Origin: Acidobacteriota bacterium
GTDB lineage: Bacteria; Acidobacteriota; Terriglobia; Terriglobales; Acidobacteriaceae
Direction of reading: 5' to 3'
Assembly: GCA_021799405.1 (NCBI GenBank)
Contig: JAJZAL010000022.1
Span: 1 to 35,006, forward strand
Length of the DNA: 35,006 nucleotides
Positions 24,234-32,364 of this stretch are shown here, in pieces (within the stretch, counting starts at the first letter, position 1; each line of letters begins with the position of its first letter). Below the pieces are notes generated by a model that did not search any database, was not told the origin of the DNA, and saw nothing but the letters and a program-made list of their open reading frames with translations. A program made the translations under genes and the position numbers.

Positions 24234-24947
24234 ATGGCGATTCGCGGCGTTATTTTTGACTATGGAATGGTGCTCAGTAACGCCCAGGATCCTGCAGCGC
24301 ATCAGAGGCTGCTGGAGATTACCGGCCTTGGGCACGCGGTGTTTGAGGAGCACTACTGGCGGTATCGCCATGAATACGACCTGGGCCACCTGAACGGCGC
24401 GACCTACTGGCAGCGGATTCTGACCGACACGGGCGTGATGCTCGGGACAGATCAGATAGAAGAGCTGATTGAGCAGGATGTGCTGATGTGGGCGACTCTG
24501 AACGAAGAGATGCTGGTCTGGGCCGCAGCTTTGCAGGATCGGGGGATGCGGACGGCGATTCTCTCGAACATGGGCGAGGAGATGATGCGCTACGTGCAGC
24601 AGGAATTCGCGTGGCTGCAACACTTTACGCAGCAGACCTTCTCCTGCGAGTTGAAGATTGCCAAGCCAGATGCAGCAATCTACACGTATACCTGCGACAA
24701 ACTGGGGATTGCCGCAGGCGAGGCACTCTTTATCGACGACAAGCCAGTGAATATTGAGGCGGCGCGGCAGCTTGGGCTGCACGCGGTCCAGTTCCGCAAC
24801 GTGACGCAGTTGCGTCACGAGCTTGCGTCTGCCAACCTGTTGCCGGGCTGGCCATTGCCGGGTGACCGGCCAGCGGTTCAGGAGCGCATCGCGGCCAACC
24901 TGGATGGAATGGGGACCTGCTCCACAATTTCGACATTGAAGCCCTGA
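24234..24947 (+). CDS. HAD-superfamily hydrolase, IA-like
   Basis: A 237-residue haloacid-dehalogenase-like phosphatase. Motif I is RGVIFDYGMVLS, with nucleophile Asp but Gly where phosphatases have the second Asp, as in the FDxGGVL subgroup. A helical cap covers about 20-90; motif II is TAILSNMGEE, the lysine is in LKIAKPDAAIY, and motif IV is LFIDDKPVNIEAA. The substrate is unknown. AAGGAG lies five bases before the ATG at 24234, which fixes the start. The gene is divergent from the aminotransferase, and its last 70 bases overlap the 3' end of the convergent ribBA gene. Confidence 0.92.
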   Translation: MAIRGVIFDYGMVLSNAQDPAAHQRLLEITGLGHAVFEEHYWRYRHEYDLGHLNGATYWQRILTDTGVMLGTDQIEELIEQDVLMWATLNEEMLVWAAALQDRGMRTAILSNMGEEMMRYVQQEFAWLQHFTQQTFSCELKIAKPDAAIYTYTCDKLGIAAGEALFIDDKPVNIEAARQLGLHAVQFRNVTQLRHELASANLLPGWPLPGDRPAVQERIAANLDGMGTCSTISTLKP

Positions 24948-26077
24948 AGCGCGGGGACGTGCGTGGGGGTGTTGGAGAGCAGGCGGATCTTCTGGATGCC
25001 GAGGTCTGCCAGGATCTGGCCACCGAGACCGACCTGACGCAGGATGCGCTGGTGGCGTTCGCTGGATTCGGCGCGAGTTTCGTCTTTGCGATCTTTGGAG
25101 TGATAGACGATGCGTGGAGGATCCGTGCTTTTGTCAATGCCGAATCCCCTGCCCGTGTTGTGGAGGTAGATGAGTGCGCCGCGGCCTGCTTCGGCGATCA
25201 TCCGCATGGATTCGTGCAGGACACTCTGGCAGTCGCAAACCGAGGCTCCGAAGATGTCTCCGGCGATGCAATGTGAGTGGACGCGGACGAGGACGGGTTC
25301 GGTTTCTTCTTCTTGAGGATGGGTGTGGACGTCGCCGCGGACGAGCGCGAGATGGCTTTCCTCAGCGCCGACTTCGCTCTCGTAGGCAATCATCCGGAAG
25401 TCGCCGTAGGACGTGGGGAGGGTTCCCTCGGCGACGCGATAGATATAGCGCTCGTTCTGGAGGCGGTAGCGGATGAGCTCGGCGACGGTGAGCATTTTGA
25501 GGCCGTGCCGTGTGCAGAAGTCGATGAGGTCCGGGACGCGGGCCATGGAGCCGTCGTCACGCATGATTTCGCAGATGACGCCGGCGGGAATCAGGCCGGC
25601 CATGCGGGCGAGGTCAACAGAGGCCTCGGTTTGTCCGGCGCGAACGAGGACGCCGCCCTTGCGGGCGCGCAACGGAAAAACATGGCCAGGCCGGGCGAGG
25701 TCGTGCGCTGTGGAGGCAGGGTCGATGGCGACCCGGATGGTGTGGGCGCGGTCGTGGGCGCTGATGCCGGTGGTAACGCCTTCACGGGCTTCGATGGTTT
25801 CGGTGAAGGCGGTGCCGAATTTCGACGAGTTCTGCTGCACCATGGGGTTGAGGCGCAGAAAGTCGGCGCGCTCCTCGGTGAGCGTGAGGCAGATGAGGCC
25901 GCGACCGTGGCGGGCCATGAAATTGATGGCCTCAGGGGTGACGAATTCGGCGGCGAGAGTCAGGTCGCCTTCGTTTTCTCGGTCTTCGTCGTCGACGACG
26001 ACGATCATCCGGCCGGCGCGGACTTCAGCGATGGCTCCGGGAACATCCGTAAAGGGCGGCTGGGCGTGCATGACCAT
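24878..26077 (-). CDS. ribBA: RibBA: DHBP synthase fused to a divergent GTP cyclohydrolase II domain
   Basis: About 399 residues. The N-terminal half is a full 3,4-dihydroxy-2-butanone-4-phosphate synthase (riboflavin pathway), with the acidic loop VVDDEDRENEGDL, RHGRGLICLTL, TGISAHDRAHTI, RPGHVFPLRA and the end HGLKMLTVAELIRYR. The C-terminal half keeps the GTP cyclohydrolase II fold and zinc cysteines (SHCIAGD and CDCQ), but QEGRGIGL is replaced by NTGRGFGI, the YDTVEAN segment is not recognisable, and the catalytic Asp before the conserved Arg is Ile in RILRQVGLGGQIL. DHBP synthase activity is likely; cyclohydrolase activity is doubtful. ATG 26077 or 26071, or GTG 26089, could be the start. 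Its 3' end overlaps the HAD gene. Confidence 0.93.
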   Translation of the reverse strand: MVMHAQPPFTDVPGAIAEVRAGRMIVVVDDEDRENEGDLTLAAEFVTPEAINFMARHGRGLICLTLTEERADFLRLNPMVQQNSSKFGTAFTETIEAREGVTTGISAHDRAHTIRVAIDPASTAHDLARPGHVFPLRARKGGVLVRAGQTEASVDLARMAGLIPAGVICEIMRDDGSMARVPDLIDFCTRHGLKMLTVAELIRYRLQNERYIYRVAEGTLPTSYGDFRMIAYESEVGAEESHLALVRGDVHTHPQEEETEPVLVRVHSHCIAGDIFGASVCDCQSVLHESMRMIAEAGRGALIYLHNTGRGFGIDKSTDPPRIVYHSKDRKDETRAESSERHQRILRQVGLGGQILADLGIQKIRLLSNTPTHVPALQGFNVEIVEQVPIPSRLAAMRS

Positions 26078-26310
26078 ATAGTCTCGCACGGAATGATGTT
26101 TACGGCAGTGTTACGTGACGCAGACAGCAGGGTTTACTCTTCCGGCCAGTTAAGAGGGGCACGAGGATGTGGGTGTGCCCTACGATTTTTAGATCTTCTG
26201 ACCATCGAATAGTAAGTTGCATAGAATCTTGATGTTACGTAGTGATTAGGCGTGTAAGCCTTTTGTTTCATATCAGTTACAGGGGGTGAGCAATCCTGCG
26301 CTTTTATGCG

Positions 26311-26336
26311 ATCTATACGATATTAATCGTATAGAT
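26311..26336. repeat. Perfect 11-bp inverted repeat
   Basis: Arms ATCTATACGAT and ATCGTATAGAT flank the centre ATTA. There is no T run and no adjacent gene start. It could be a dimeric regulator or recombinase site, or a cruciform; the role is unknown. Confidence 0.6.
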
Positions 26337-26491
26337 GGACGCTTTTCCGGTGATGCCTCCCGATGCCAGCATGTGCGCCTGAGGTTACGCTCTGCCGACC
26401 GGAGATTCCTCTGCAGGCGGCTGCTCCGAGGTGAGCAGATTCACTTTTACAGGCATCATTAATGTCTTGTAAGGTGTTGAAACTAGATGAG

Positions 26492-26519
26492 TTACGAGAG
26501 GGTATGGCTCGTAAGTCTT
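26492..26519 (+). terminator. Possible plus-strand terminator hairpin
   Basis: TTACGAG (26492-26498) pairs with CTCGTAA (26508-26514) over a 9-base loop, followed by GTCTTTT. No plus-strand gene lies just upstream, so its purpose is unclear. Confidence 0.3.
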
Positions 26520-26696
26520 TTAGAATCAACACGAAGCTGGGGGTAGGTAATTCTGACTTGTCCGGGATGGATGAAGAGGGGGTGTGCGCAGTTCCCTTTT
26601 GCGATGCCCTAGATTCAGAGTAGCAGTTTGAGGGGTAATTTCCGGCAGGATTGTTGTGGAGATTTCCGGGTGATGCTGCCCATGGCGTATTCCTGA

Positions 26697-26805
26697 AACT
26701 GGTCTCATAAATCGCGTAGCGGCTTCGACGAAAAGCATGAGCCCCGCTTCGATGGCGGGTCTCATGCGAGGCCTCACCCGGCGCGGAGAGTTTATGAGAC
26801 CAGTT
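26697..26805. mobile_element. MITE/REPIN-like element with 15-bp terminal inverted repeats
   Basis: Perfect 15-bp terminal inverted repeats, AACTGGTCTCATAAA at 26697-26711 and its complement at 26791-26805, enclose 79 bases. Inside is a second stem, GCATGAGCCCCGC against GCGGGTCTCATGC, with one mismatch and a 7-base loop. The octamer GGTCTCAT occurs in both the outer and inner stems. The nested palindromic, non-coding structure of 109 bases suits a miniature inverted-repeat element or a REPIN. No clear target-site duplication is visible and no transposase is nearby. It lies about 100 bases past the lipoprotein stop. Confidence 0.5.
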
Positions 26806-26856
26806 CTAGTGTCGCAGTCTTCTGGCTCCGTCCAAATCCAATTCAATGAGAGTGAT

Positions 26857-26877
26857 GGCCTGATTCAAGATCAGGCC
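26857..26877 (-). terminator. Hairpin after the lipoprotein gene
   Basis: GGCCTGAT (26857-26864) and ATCAGGCC (26870-26877) form a perfect 8-bp stem with a 5-base loop, 36 bases past the minus-strand stop. No T run follows, so termination is only a guess. Confidence 0.35.
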
Positions 26878-26913
26878 GCAAAGCGACCCGGGAAAATAGC
26901 GGGCTCTGCAAAG

Positions 26914-29900
26914 CTACTGCACCTGCGCATGGAAAACCATCGAGGTTGCATCCTGGGGGTTTGCCACCGGATTGGAGGTGGAAGCGGTAAGAGTGCCATC
27001 GCTGTTGATCGTGAATAGATAAAGCGCATTGGTTGTGCTGGAACTAACCGAGACATAAAGGAATTTGCCGCTGGGATCTACATAGACACCGGTGGCATTC
27101 GTGAGCGGGACCGCGATATTGAGACTCACCGGGGTGAGAGTGACCGCTGCAGGGTCGTAGCTGAAAGCTTGCAGGCCGCCCGCACCGGCGGCGTAAACAA
27201 AATCAGCCATCGGATCGACGGCAACCGACTGCATGTTTCCGGCAAGGGCAGGCTTGGAAGATTCATTGAGATTTCCCTGGCCGTCGCTGACCAGCATGTG
27301 CAGATAACCGTCACCGCCAGCGACAAAGAGGAAGTTGCCTGTAGGATCAATCGCCAGTGCGAGGGGGGTGTATGTCAAAAGGACGTTCGGGGTGGCCGCC
27401 GCCCCTGCGGGCTGGATGAGCGAAATGCTCTGCTCGGTCTGATTGGCAACGATGAGATATCGGCCCGAGGGGTCCATGATGACGGGTCCGGCTCCGGCCC
27501 CGGCTGTGAAGGTGAGACCGGCCGAGGTCCAGAACCCTTTGCCGCTGTAGACGTAGACCAGACCAGAAGACGGATCAGATGCGTAGGCCTCATTTCCATT
27601 CGGATCTATCACGACGCCGCCGACCGAGTTCACGGTTCCGGTTGTGGACTTCAGGCTGATTGAATTGCCTGCAGCGAGATAGCCATCGAGATTGGGAGCG
27701 GCAGCCTGCGTCGCGAGCAGCAGGTAGGAGTCCCAGGGCAACATGGTTGCCGAAAACGGTCCGGTGTTGGTGGGTGCACTCGTACCCGCGGTCAGCGTAC
27801 CGTCAGAATTGACCGTATAAGGAGTTTCCGCGTCATTCCCGGCAGAGGTCACATAGGCATTGGTCGTGGTCCATTGGACGGGTGTAGTGCCGCCCATCAC
27901 CACCGTACTCGAGATATTATTTCTTCCGGCAATCTGTTGTTCGAATGTAACGCTGCCATTGGCGCCGAGCTTATAAAGCTTGAAACGATCATTGTCAGGC
28001 ATAGAAGCGTACAAGTATTGCCCCGAAGGGTCGACTGCTATCTGATTGACCACCCCTCCCGGATTGACCGAAGCCGTCTGCGTGAGGCTGCCATCTGCTG
28101 CTATAGCATAAGCAGCGATTGAGTTGGTCTGATTCAAACAGCTTTCATAGGCGTGCGCTCCATCCGGAGAAATCTGCAGTTGAAGAGGATTTGTGCAGGG
28201 CGTTATCGTCGAAAAGGGCGATGCTGAGAGCGCGCCAGTCTGGCGGTTTACGGTGTATGCGGAGACCGTATTGCCATTCGCGTTCGCCACATAAAGGAAG
28301 TTTCCTGAAGGGTGGAACGAAAGAGCCCCCAAAGTCCCAGTTGGCAGGGGGAACGGACTACCGGTCAATGACGTCAACGCACCGGTAGTAGCATCCATGG
28401 AGTAGCCGTAAACTGAGCTGCTCCCTGAGGTTCCGCCTGGGATGTCTAATACGTCGACATAGAGGAACTTGCCCAGCGGATCGATCGCAAGGCTCATTGG
28501 AGAGTATGGAAAAGGGATGGTGTTGTCGAGCGTCAGCGATGCATCAGAATTGACGGTGAAGATCCCCAACTGATTGCCTGCGTTATCCAGGCCGCTGACC
28601 GCATAGGCGAACTTTCCATCCGGGGCAAACTGCAAGCATCCGAGAGCGATAGAAAGGTTGCTGGTAGTGGAAACGAAATTCAGTTGCCCTGAGCTCTGAG
28701 TGATGTTGTAGATGCTGATCTGGCCGAGGTAACCTGTGCCGCTGGTCGCTTTCACCTGCGTCGTAAGATAAGCCACTGTGCCGGAGGGGTTGATGCTCAG
28801 GCATCCCACTCCAACATTATTGAAATCGCCGGTCAACAGATATCCGGTGTATCGCGGCTGCCCGCTATTCGCATCAATCGCCAACCGGCTGATATCCCGC
28901 CCCGAATCACTGGTGACATAGAAATAACGTGGCGTCGCCAGCACCGTCAGCGCAGTCGAACTCGAGATACTGCCATCCGTCACGGTTACTGTGGTGTAGC
29001 CAGCGCTCAAGGGTGAAGCCTGTCCTGAGGCATTGACCGAGGCAACCAGCGAGTTGACCGCTGTCCAAGTCACCTGGCTGGTCAGGTCCTGTGTGCTCTT
29101 GTCGCTATAGACGCCGGTAGCAGTGAGTTGCAGGGGGGTAGAAGCGCCCAGCTGCATGGTGGCAGGCCCTGGCGTGATCGTAATCGACTCCAGAACGGGT
29201 GGGCCGACGGTGAGAGTGGCCGATCCGCTCACAGAGCCCGCAGTTGCCGTAATCGTCGCCGCGCCTTGCACGAGCGACGTTGCCAGGCCGGTGGAGTCGA
29301 CCGTGGCAACACTCGGAGTAGCGGAGGTCCAGTTTGCCGAACTCGTAATATCGGATGTGGAGCCGTCCGTGAGGGTAGCCGTTGCCGTGAATTGCTCGGT
29401 CAATCCAGCGGCTACTGTAGCTGTTGCGGGAGTTACGGCAATGGAGACGACCTGGGCGGGTGTCACGGTTATGGTTGCTGATCCGCTGATGGAGCCGCTC
29501 GTTGCGGTAATTACTGCCGTGCCAACAGATTGCCCCGTGACCCTGCCAGACGCACTGACCGTAGCCACGGCTGTGTTCTGGGAAGACCATGTAGCGGAAT
29601 TCGTTAGGTCAGTAGTTGTGCCATCGGTAAAGATTGCGGTTGCCTGAAGTTGCTGCGATAAACCTGCCGCCAGGGAGAAACTCGACGGATTTACCGCGAT
29701 GGTAACCATCTGGGCAGGAGTTACAGTCACTGTGACGGAGGCACTGATGGAGCCGCTGGTTGCCGTGACCACCGCGGTGCCCACAGTTTTTCCCGTGAGC
29801 AGGCCGGACGAGCTGACGGCAGCTACGGCTGTGTTTTGGGAAGACCAGGTGACAGAACTCGTAACATCTGACGTTGAGCCATCGGTAAATTTAGCGGTTG

Positions 29901-30351
29901 CCTGCAGTTGTTGCGACAGGCCTGCAGCCAGGGAGGGATTCGACGGAGTGACCGCGATGGATATCATCTGGGCTGCCGTCACCGTCATGGTGACCGAACC
30001 GCTGATAGAGCCGCTCGTCGCCGTGATCACCGCGGTTCCGGTAGATTGTCCCGTAACCAGACCAGAAGCACTCACCGTAGCTACGGCCGCGTTTTGGGAA
30101 GACCAGGTAACGGAATTCGTGAGGTCAGAGGTTGAGCCGTTCGATAATGTGCCAGTGGCGGTAAGTTGCTGTGTCAGTCCGGCTGCCACGCTGGGCGATG
30201 CAGGGGCAACCTGGATAGAACTTAGCGTCGGTGATGAAGTAAATGAATTGCCGCTACCCGAACATGCGCTCAGGGCCAAGACAAGAACAGACGCGAAGAG
30301 AAACAGACGAAGACCAGCACAGCGAAACCGAGACATCACTATGGCGTCCAT
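26914..30351 (-). CDS. Ig-like repeat / beta-propeller surface lipoprotein
   Basis: The 1,145-residue exported lipoprotein has signal segment LRLFLFASVLVLALSAC with a lipobox cysteine at residue 30. Residues 43-386 are four near-identical 86-residue bacterial Ig-like (BIG2) repeats, each with the pattern I.V.P..PS.AAGL.QQL.ATA...DGSTSD and TWSSQN.AVA.VS.SGL; a fifth, diverged copy extends to about 475. The rest is a beta-propeller of YVTN/lactonase-like blades, with recurring IDPSGKFLYV and LAIDPTGNFLFVA. Such proteins sit on the cell surface and may bind polymers or neighbouring cells; ligand and activity are unknown. The ATG at 30336 (MSRFRCAG) is an alternative start. No operon partner; flanked by gene-free DNA on both sides. 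Confidence 0.92.
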   Translation of the reverse strand: MDAIVMSRFRCAGLRLFLFASVLVLALSACSGSGNSFTSSPTLSSIQVAPASPSVAAGLTQQLTATGTLSNGSTSDLTNSVTWSSQNAAVATVSASGLVTGQSTGTAVITATSGSISGSVTMTVTAAQMISIAVTPSNPSLAAGLSQQLQATAKFTDGSTSDVTSSVTWSSQNTAVAAVSSSGLLTGKTVGTAVVTATSGSISASVTVTVTPAQMVTIAVNPSSFSLAAGLSQQLQATAIFTDGTTTDLTNSATWSSQNTAVATVSASGRVTGQSVGTAVITATSGSISGSATITVTPAQVVSIAVTPATATVAAGLTEQFTATATLTDGSTSDITSSANWTSATPSVATVDSTGLATSLVQGAATITATAGSVSGSATLTVGPPVLESITITPGPATMQLGASTPLQLTATGVYSDKSTQDLTSQVTWTAVNSLVASVNASGQASPLSAGYTTVTVTDGSISSSTALTVLATPRYFYVTSDSGRDISRLAIDANSGQPRYTGYLLTGDFNNVGVGCLSINPSGTVAYLTTQVKATSGTGYLGQISIYNITQSSGQLNFVSTTSNLSIALGCLQFAPDGKFAYAVSGLDNAGNQLGIFTVNSDASLTLDNTIPFPYSPMSLAIDPLGKFLYVDVLDIPGGTSGSSSVYGYSMDATTGALTSLTGSPFPLPTGTLGALSFHPSGNFLYVANANGNTVSAYTVNRQTGALSASPFSTITPCTNPLQLQISPDGAHAYESCLNQTNSIAAYAIAADGSLTQTASVNPGGVVNQIAVDPSGQYLYASMPDNDRFKLYKLGANGSVTFEQQIAGRNNISSTVVMGGTTPVQWTTTNAYVTSAGNDAETPYTVNSDGTLTAGTSAPTNTGPFSATMLPWDSYLLLATQAAAPNLDGYLAAGNSISLKSTTGTVNSVGGVVIDPNGNEAYASDPSSGLVYVYSGKGFWTSAGLTFTAGAGAGPVIMDPSGRYLIVANQTEQSISLIQPAGAAATPNVLLTYTPLALAIDPTGNFLFVAGGDGYLHMLVSDGQGNLNESSKPALAGNMQSVAVDPMADFVYAAGAGGLQAFSYDPAAVTLTPVSLNIAVPLTNATGVYVDPSGKFLYVSVSSSTTNALYLFTINSDGTLTASTSNPVANPQDATSMVFHAQVQ
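29194..30225 (-). repeat. Four tandem 258-bp repeats inside the lipoprotein gene
   Basis: The DNA encoding the first four Ig-like domains repeats with an exact 258-base period; for example, GTTTTGGGAAGACCA-like segments start at 30091, 29833 and 29575. High DNA identity implies recent duplication and possible copy-number change by recombination. Confidence 0.85.
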
Positions 30352-30761
30352 TACAGCGTTAATTTAAAAGGCACCTGTAGCGTAACTTAGGAGGTGCCGC
30401 TCGTCAAAGAAGAAATACTCTCATCTGCGGAGAGTTGCGGAAAGAGCAAATATGATCAACGCCTGATAGAACTAATCGGTAAATATGAAGACGTCCTAAT
30501 TAGACTCCAGATTCAGCTTTATCACTGGAAGATATGGCGGCATAGTTGATTTCGTGGAATTCCAAGAAGTTTCAATCCCGGCCTAAGAATCATTCGTTTT
30601 CCGTATTTCGCTAACAATCCTCATTGAGTGGGAAGGGTTTCCGTGAGGGTTCGATTATCAGTTGCGGGATGTATGGGCGGCGCGGGCTCTTCGGAGTGAG
30701 TTTTTTATCTGATACTCTGCCGCTTTGGGTCTGGAACTGCGCAAATGAAAGGAACAGGCTG
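30352..30761. other. Divergent intergenic region before the glycoside hydrolase
   Basis: About 410 bases between the divergent lipoprotein and glycoside hydrolase genes. It is AT-richer than its surroundings from 30360 to 30610. A hairpin at 30370-30398 is listed separately. The plus-strand frame is open from 30624, but its codons before 30762 have no ribosome site, so they are treated as untranslated. No confident promoter hexamers. Confidence 0.45.
30370..30398 (-). promoter_or_regulatory. Hairpin in the lipoprotein leader
   Basis: On the minus strand GGCACCT (30398-30392) pairs with AGGTGCC (30376-30370), followed by TTTTAAATT and then the lipoprotein start at 30351. It could be an operator or attenuator-like stem; the loop is 15 bases. 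Confidence 0.3.
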
Positions 30762-32291
30762 GTGGTGAGGAGATTAGCAACGGTGGTGGTGGTGGTGGTC
30801 CTGTTGGGAGCGAGCCGGGCGGAGGGTTTGGGGGCTCGGGCGCCGGAGTTGCGGTTCAGCAGGAAGCATTCCGAGGCGAGGCTGGGTGCGGCGTATCGGG
30901 CGGCGGTGCGGAATCTGATGGTGGTGAATACGGTTCCGATCAAGGAGAGCGCGGACGCGGGGAGCTACGACCAGGCGGGGCTGATTACGACGCCTCCGGG
31001 GACGTTTATTCGCGCGGGCGGCGGCTATGATCAGCCGTGGACGCGGGATGCATCAGTGAACAGCTGGAATGCGGGGAATCTGCTGGAGCCGGTGGTGGCG
31101 CGCAATACGCTGTGGGCGGTGGTAAAGCGCGAGAAAAATGGCCGGCTGATCGTACAGCAGGATAAGGAGTGGTGGGACCAGATCATCTGGGTGACGGCGG
31201 CGTGGAAGCACTACGAGGTGACGGGCAACGCTGCTTTTCTGGGCAGGGCTTACCAGACGGCGGTGGACACGCTACAGGCGGACCGCGAGAAGCACTTCAA
31301 TGATCACTATGGGCTGTTTGAAGGGCCGGCGTTTCTGAATGACGGGATTGCGGGGTATCCGGCGCCACCGGCGGATGCGAAGGAGAGCCGGGGATCGTTC
31401 GTGCTGGATTACAAAGGCGCTGACAAGATGATGGTGCTGAGCACGAACTGCCTGTATGTTTCGGCGTACCGGAGCGCGGCGAAGATGGCGCGGGCGCTGG
31501 GACGGCCTGCGAAGGAAGTTGCGGCGCTCGACGGGCAGGCGAATGCGCTGGCGGCGAGGATTCGGGAGCGGTTCTGGATCGCGAACCAAGGGCGCTTTGG
31601 ATATCTGATTCATGGAGTGGGGCCGCTCCAGGGGAAGCTGGAGGATTACCAGGAGAGTTCAGGGCAGGCATTTGCGATTCTGTTTGGCGTGGCGACGCCG
31701 GAGCAGGCGCATTCGATTCTGAGTCATGTGAAACTGCTGCCGCATGGGATTCCGGATGTGTATCCTTCCTTTGCGCGGTACAGCCTGGATCGGCCGGGGC
31801 GGCACAACGCGATTGTGTGGCCGATGGTGGAGGGCTACTGGGGGGATGCGGCGGCGCGTGCGGGAGATACGGCGGCATTTGCGCACGCGATGAGCGGATT
31901 GGCAGAACTCTCGGATGACTCGGGCGGGCATTTTTACGAGATTTACAACGGAGTGAGCGGGCGGCCCGACGGAGGGTGGCAGACGGGCCACCATTGGCAG
32001 TCGCAGCCTGACCAGACGTGGTCGGCGACGGCGTATTTGCGGATGGTGTATTTCGATCTCTTCGGGATGCGGTTCCATCCGGATGGGATTGAGTTTGCGC
32101 CAACGCTGCCGCGGGGCTGGGGCGATGTGTCGCTAGTGGGCGTGCATTATCGCGGGGCGGTGCTGACGATCCGGCTGAAGGGAGCGGGAGATACGGTGAA
32201 GAGCTTCCGGCTGGATGGCAGGAAGATGGCGAAGGCGATGATTCCGGGGACGCTCAAGGGGCCGCACGTGGTGGAGATCGTGCTGCGGTAA
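30762..32291 (+). CDS. Secreted (alpha/alpha)6-barrel glycoside hydrolase
   Basis: A 509-residue exported enzyme. A short basic start VVRRLA, then a run of valines and leucines (TVVVVVVLLG) and ASRAEG form a signal peptide. The body resembles the MGH1-like / GH63-GH15 (alpha/alpha)6-barrel group: GGYDQPWTRDASVNSWNAG near the N-terminus of the barrel (a typical acid-containing catalytic loop), EWWDQIIWVTAAWKHYEVTG, FLNDGIAGYPAP, NAIVWPMVEGYWGDAA and FYEIYNGVSGRPDGGWQTGHHWQSQPDQTWSATAYLRM (given in parts: FYEIYNGVSGRPDGG, then QPDQTWSA). A small beta domain ends the protein (GVHYRGAVLTIRL). The substrate is probably an oligosaccharide; alpha-glucoside versus rhamnoside is unresolved. GTG 30762 follows AAGGA at eight bases. 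Confidence 0.85.
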   Translation: MVRRLATVVVVVVLLGASRAEGLGARAPELRFSRKHSEARLGAAYRAAVRNLMVVNTVPIKESADAGSYDQAGLITTPPGTFIRAGGGYDQPWTRDASVNSWNAGNLLEPVVARNTLWAVVKREKNGRLIVQQDKEWWDQIIWVTAAWKHYEVTGNAAFLGRAYQTAVDTLQADREKHFNDHYGLFEGPAFLNDGIAGYPAPPADAKESRGSFVLDYKGADKMMVLSTNCLYVSAYRSAAKMARALGRPAKEVAALDGQANALAARIRERFWIANQGRFGYLIHGVGPLQGKLEDYQESSGQAFAILFGVATPEQAHSILSHVKLLPHGIPDVYPSFARYSLDRPGRHNAIVWPMVEGYWGDAAARAGDTAAFAHAMSGLAELSDDSGGHFYEIYNGVSGRPDGGWQTGHHWQSQPDQTWSATAYLRMVYFDLFGMRFHPDGIEFAPTLPRGWGDVSLVGVHYRGAVLTIRLKGAGDTVKSFRLDGRKMAKAMIPGTLKGPHVVEIVLR

Positions 32292-32364
32292 GACGGAGCG
32301 AGCGCAGTCGAAGCAAAGTGGGAAGAATTGGCCCGATGTGAGAGTCCGGCCGCGTATTGTTGTG

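Larger units (their letters stand above)
26090..26913. other. 824-base gene-free region rich in inverted repeats
   Basis: No credible gene. It separates the ribBA 5' end from the lipoprotein 3' end. A GGGCAC/GTGCCC hairpin (26157-26180) followed by TACGATTTTT resembles a plus-strand terminator. Then come an 11-bp palindrome (26311-26336), a hairpin with T run (26492-26519), a MITE-like element (26697-26805) and a GGCCTGAT hairpin (26857-26877). Base composition is mixed and more AT-rich around 26200-26340, suggesting a site where mobile or repeated DNA has accumulated. Confidence 0.6.

Noticed and set aside
25277..26212. 311-codon plus-strand frame across ribBA
   Set aside because: Asp/Gly/Val-rich antisense of RibBA; no family signature.
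26323..26846. Two short minus-strand frames in the gene-free region (26323-26532 and 26526-26846)
   Set aside because: They run across the palindrome and the MITE-like element, lack ribosome sites and have no protein-like composition.
30641..30656. GGTTCGATT resembling a tRNA T-arm
   Set aside because: No acceptor or anticodon stems can be paired around it.
30624..30761. N-terminal extension of the glycoside hydrolase
   Set aside because: The extension has no ribosome site and would bury the signal peptide; GTG 30762 gives a normal exported start.
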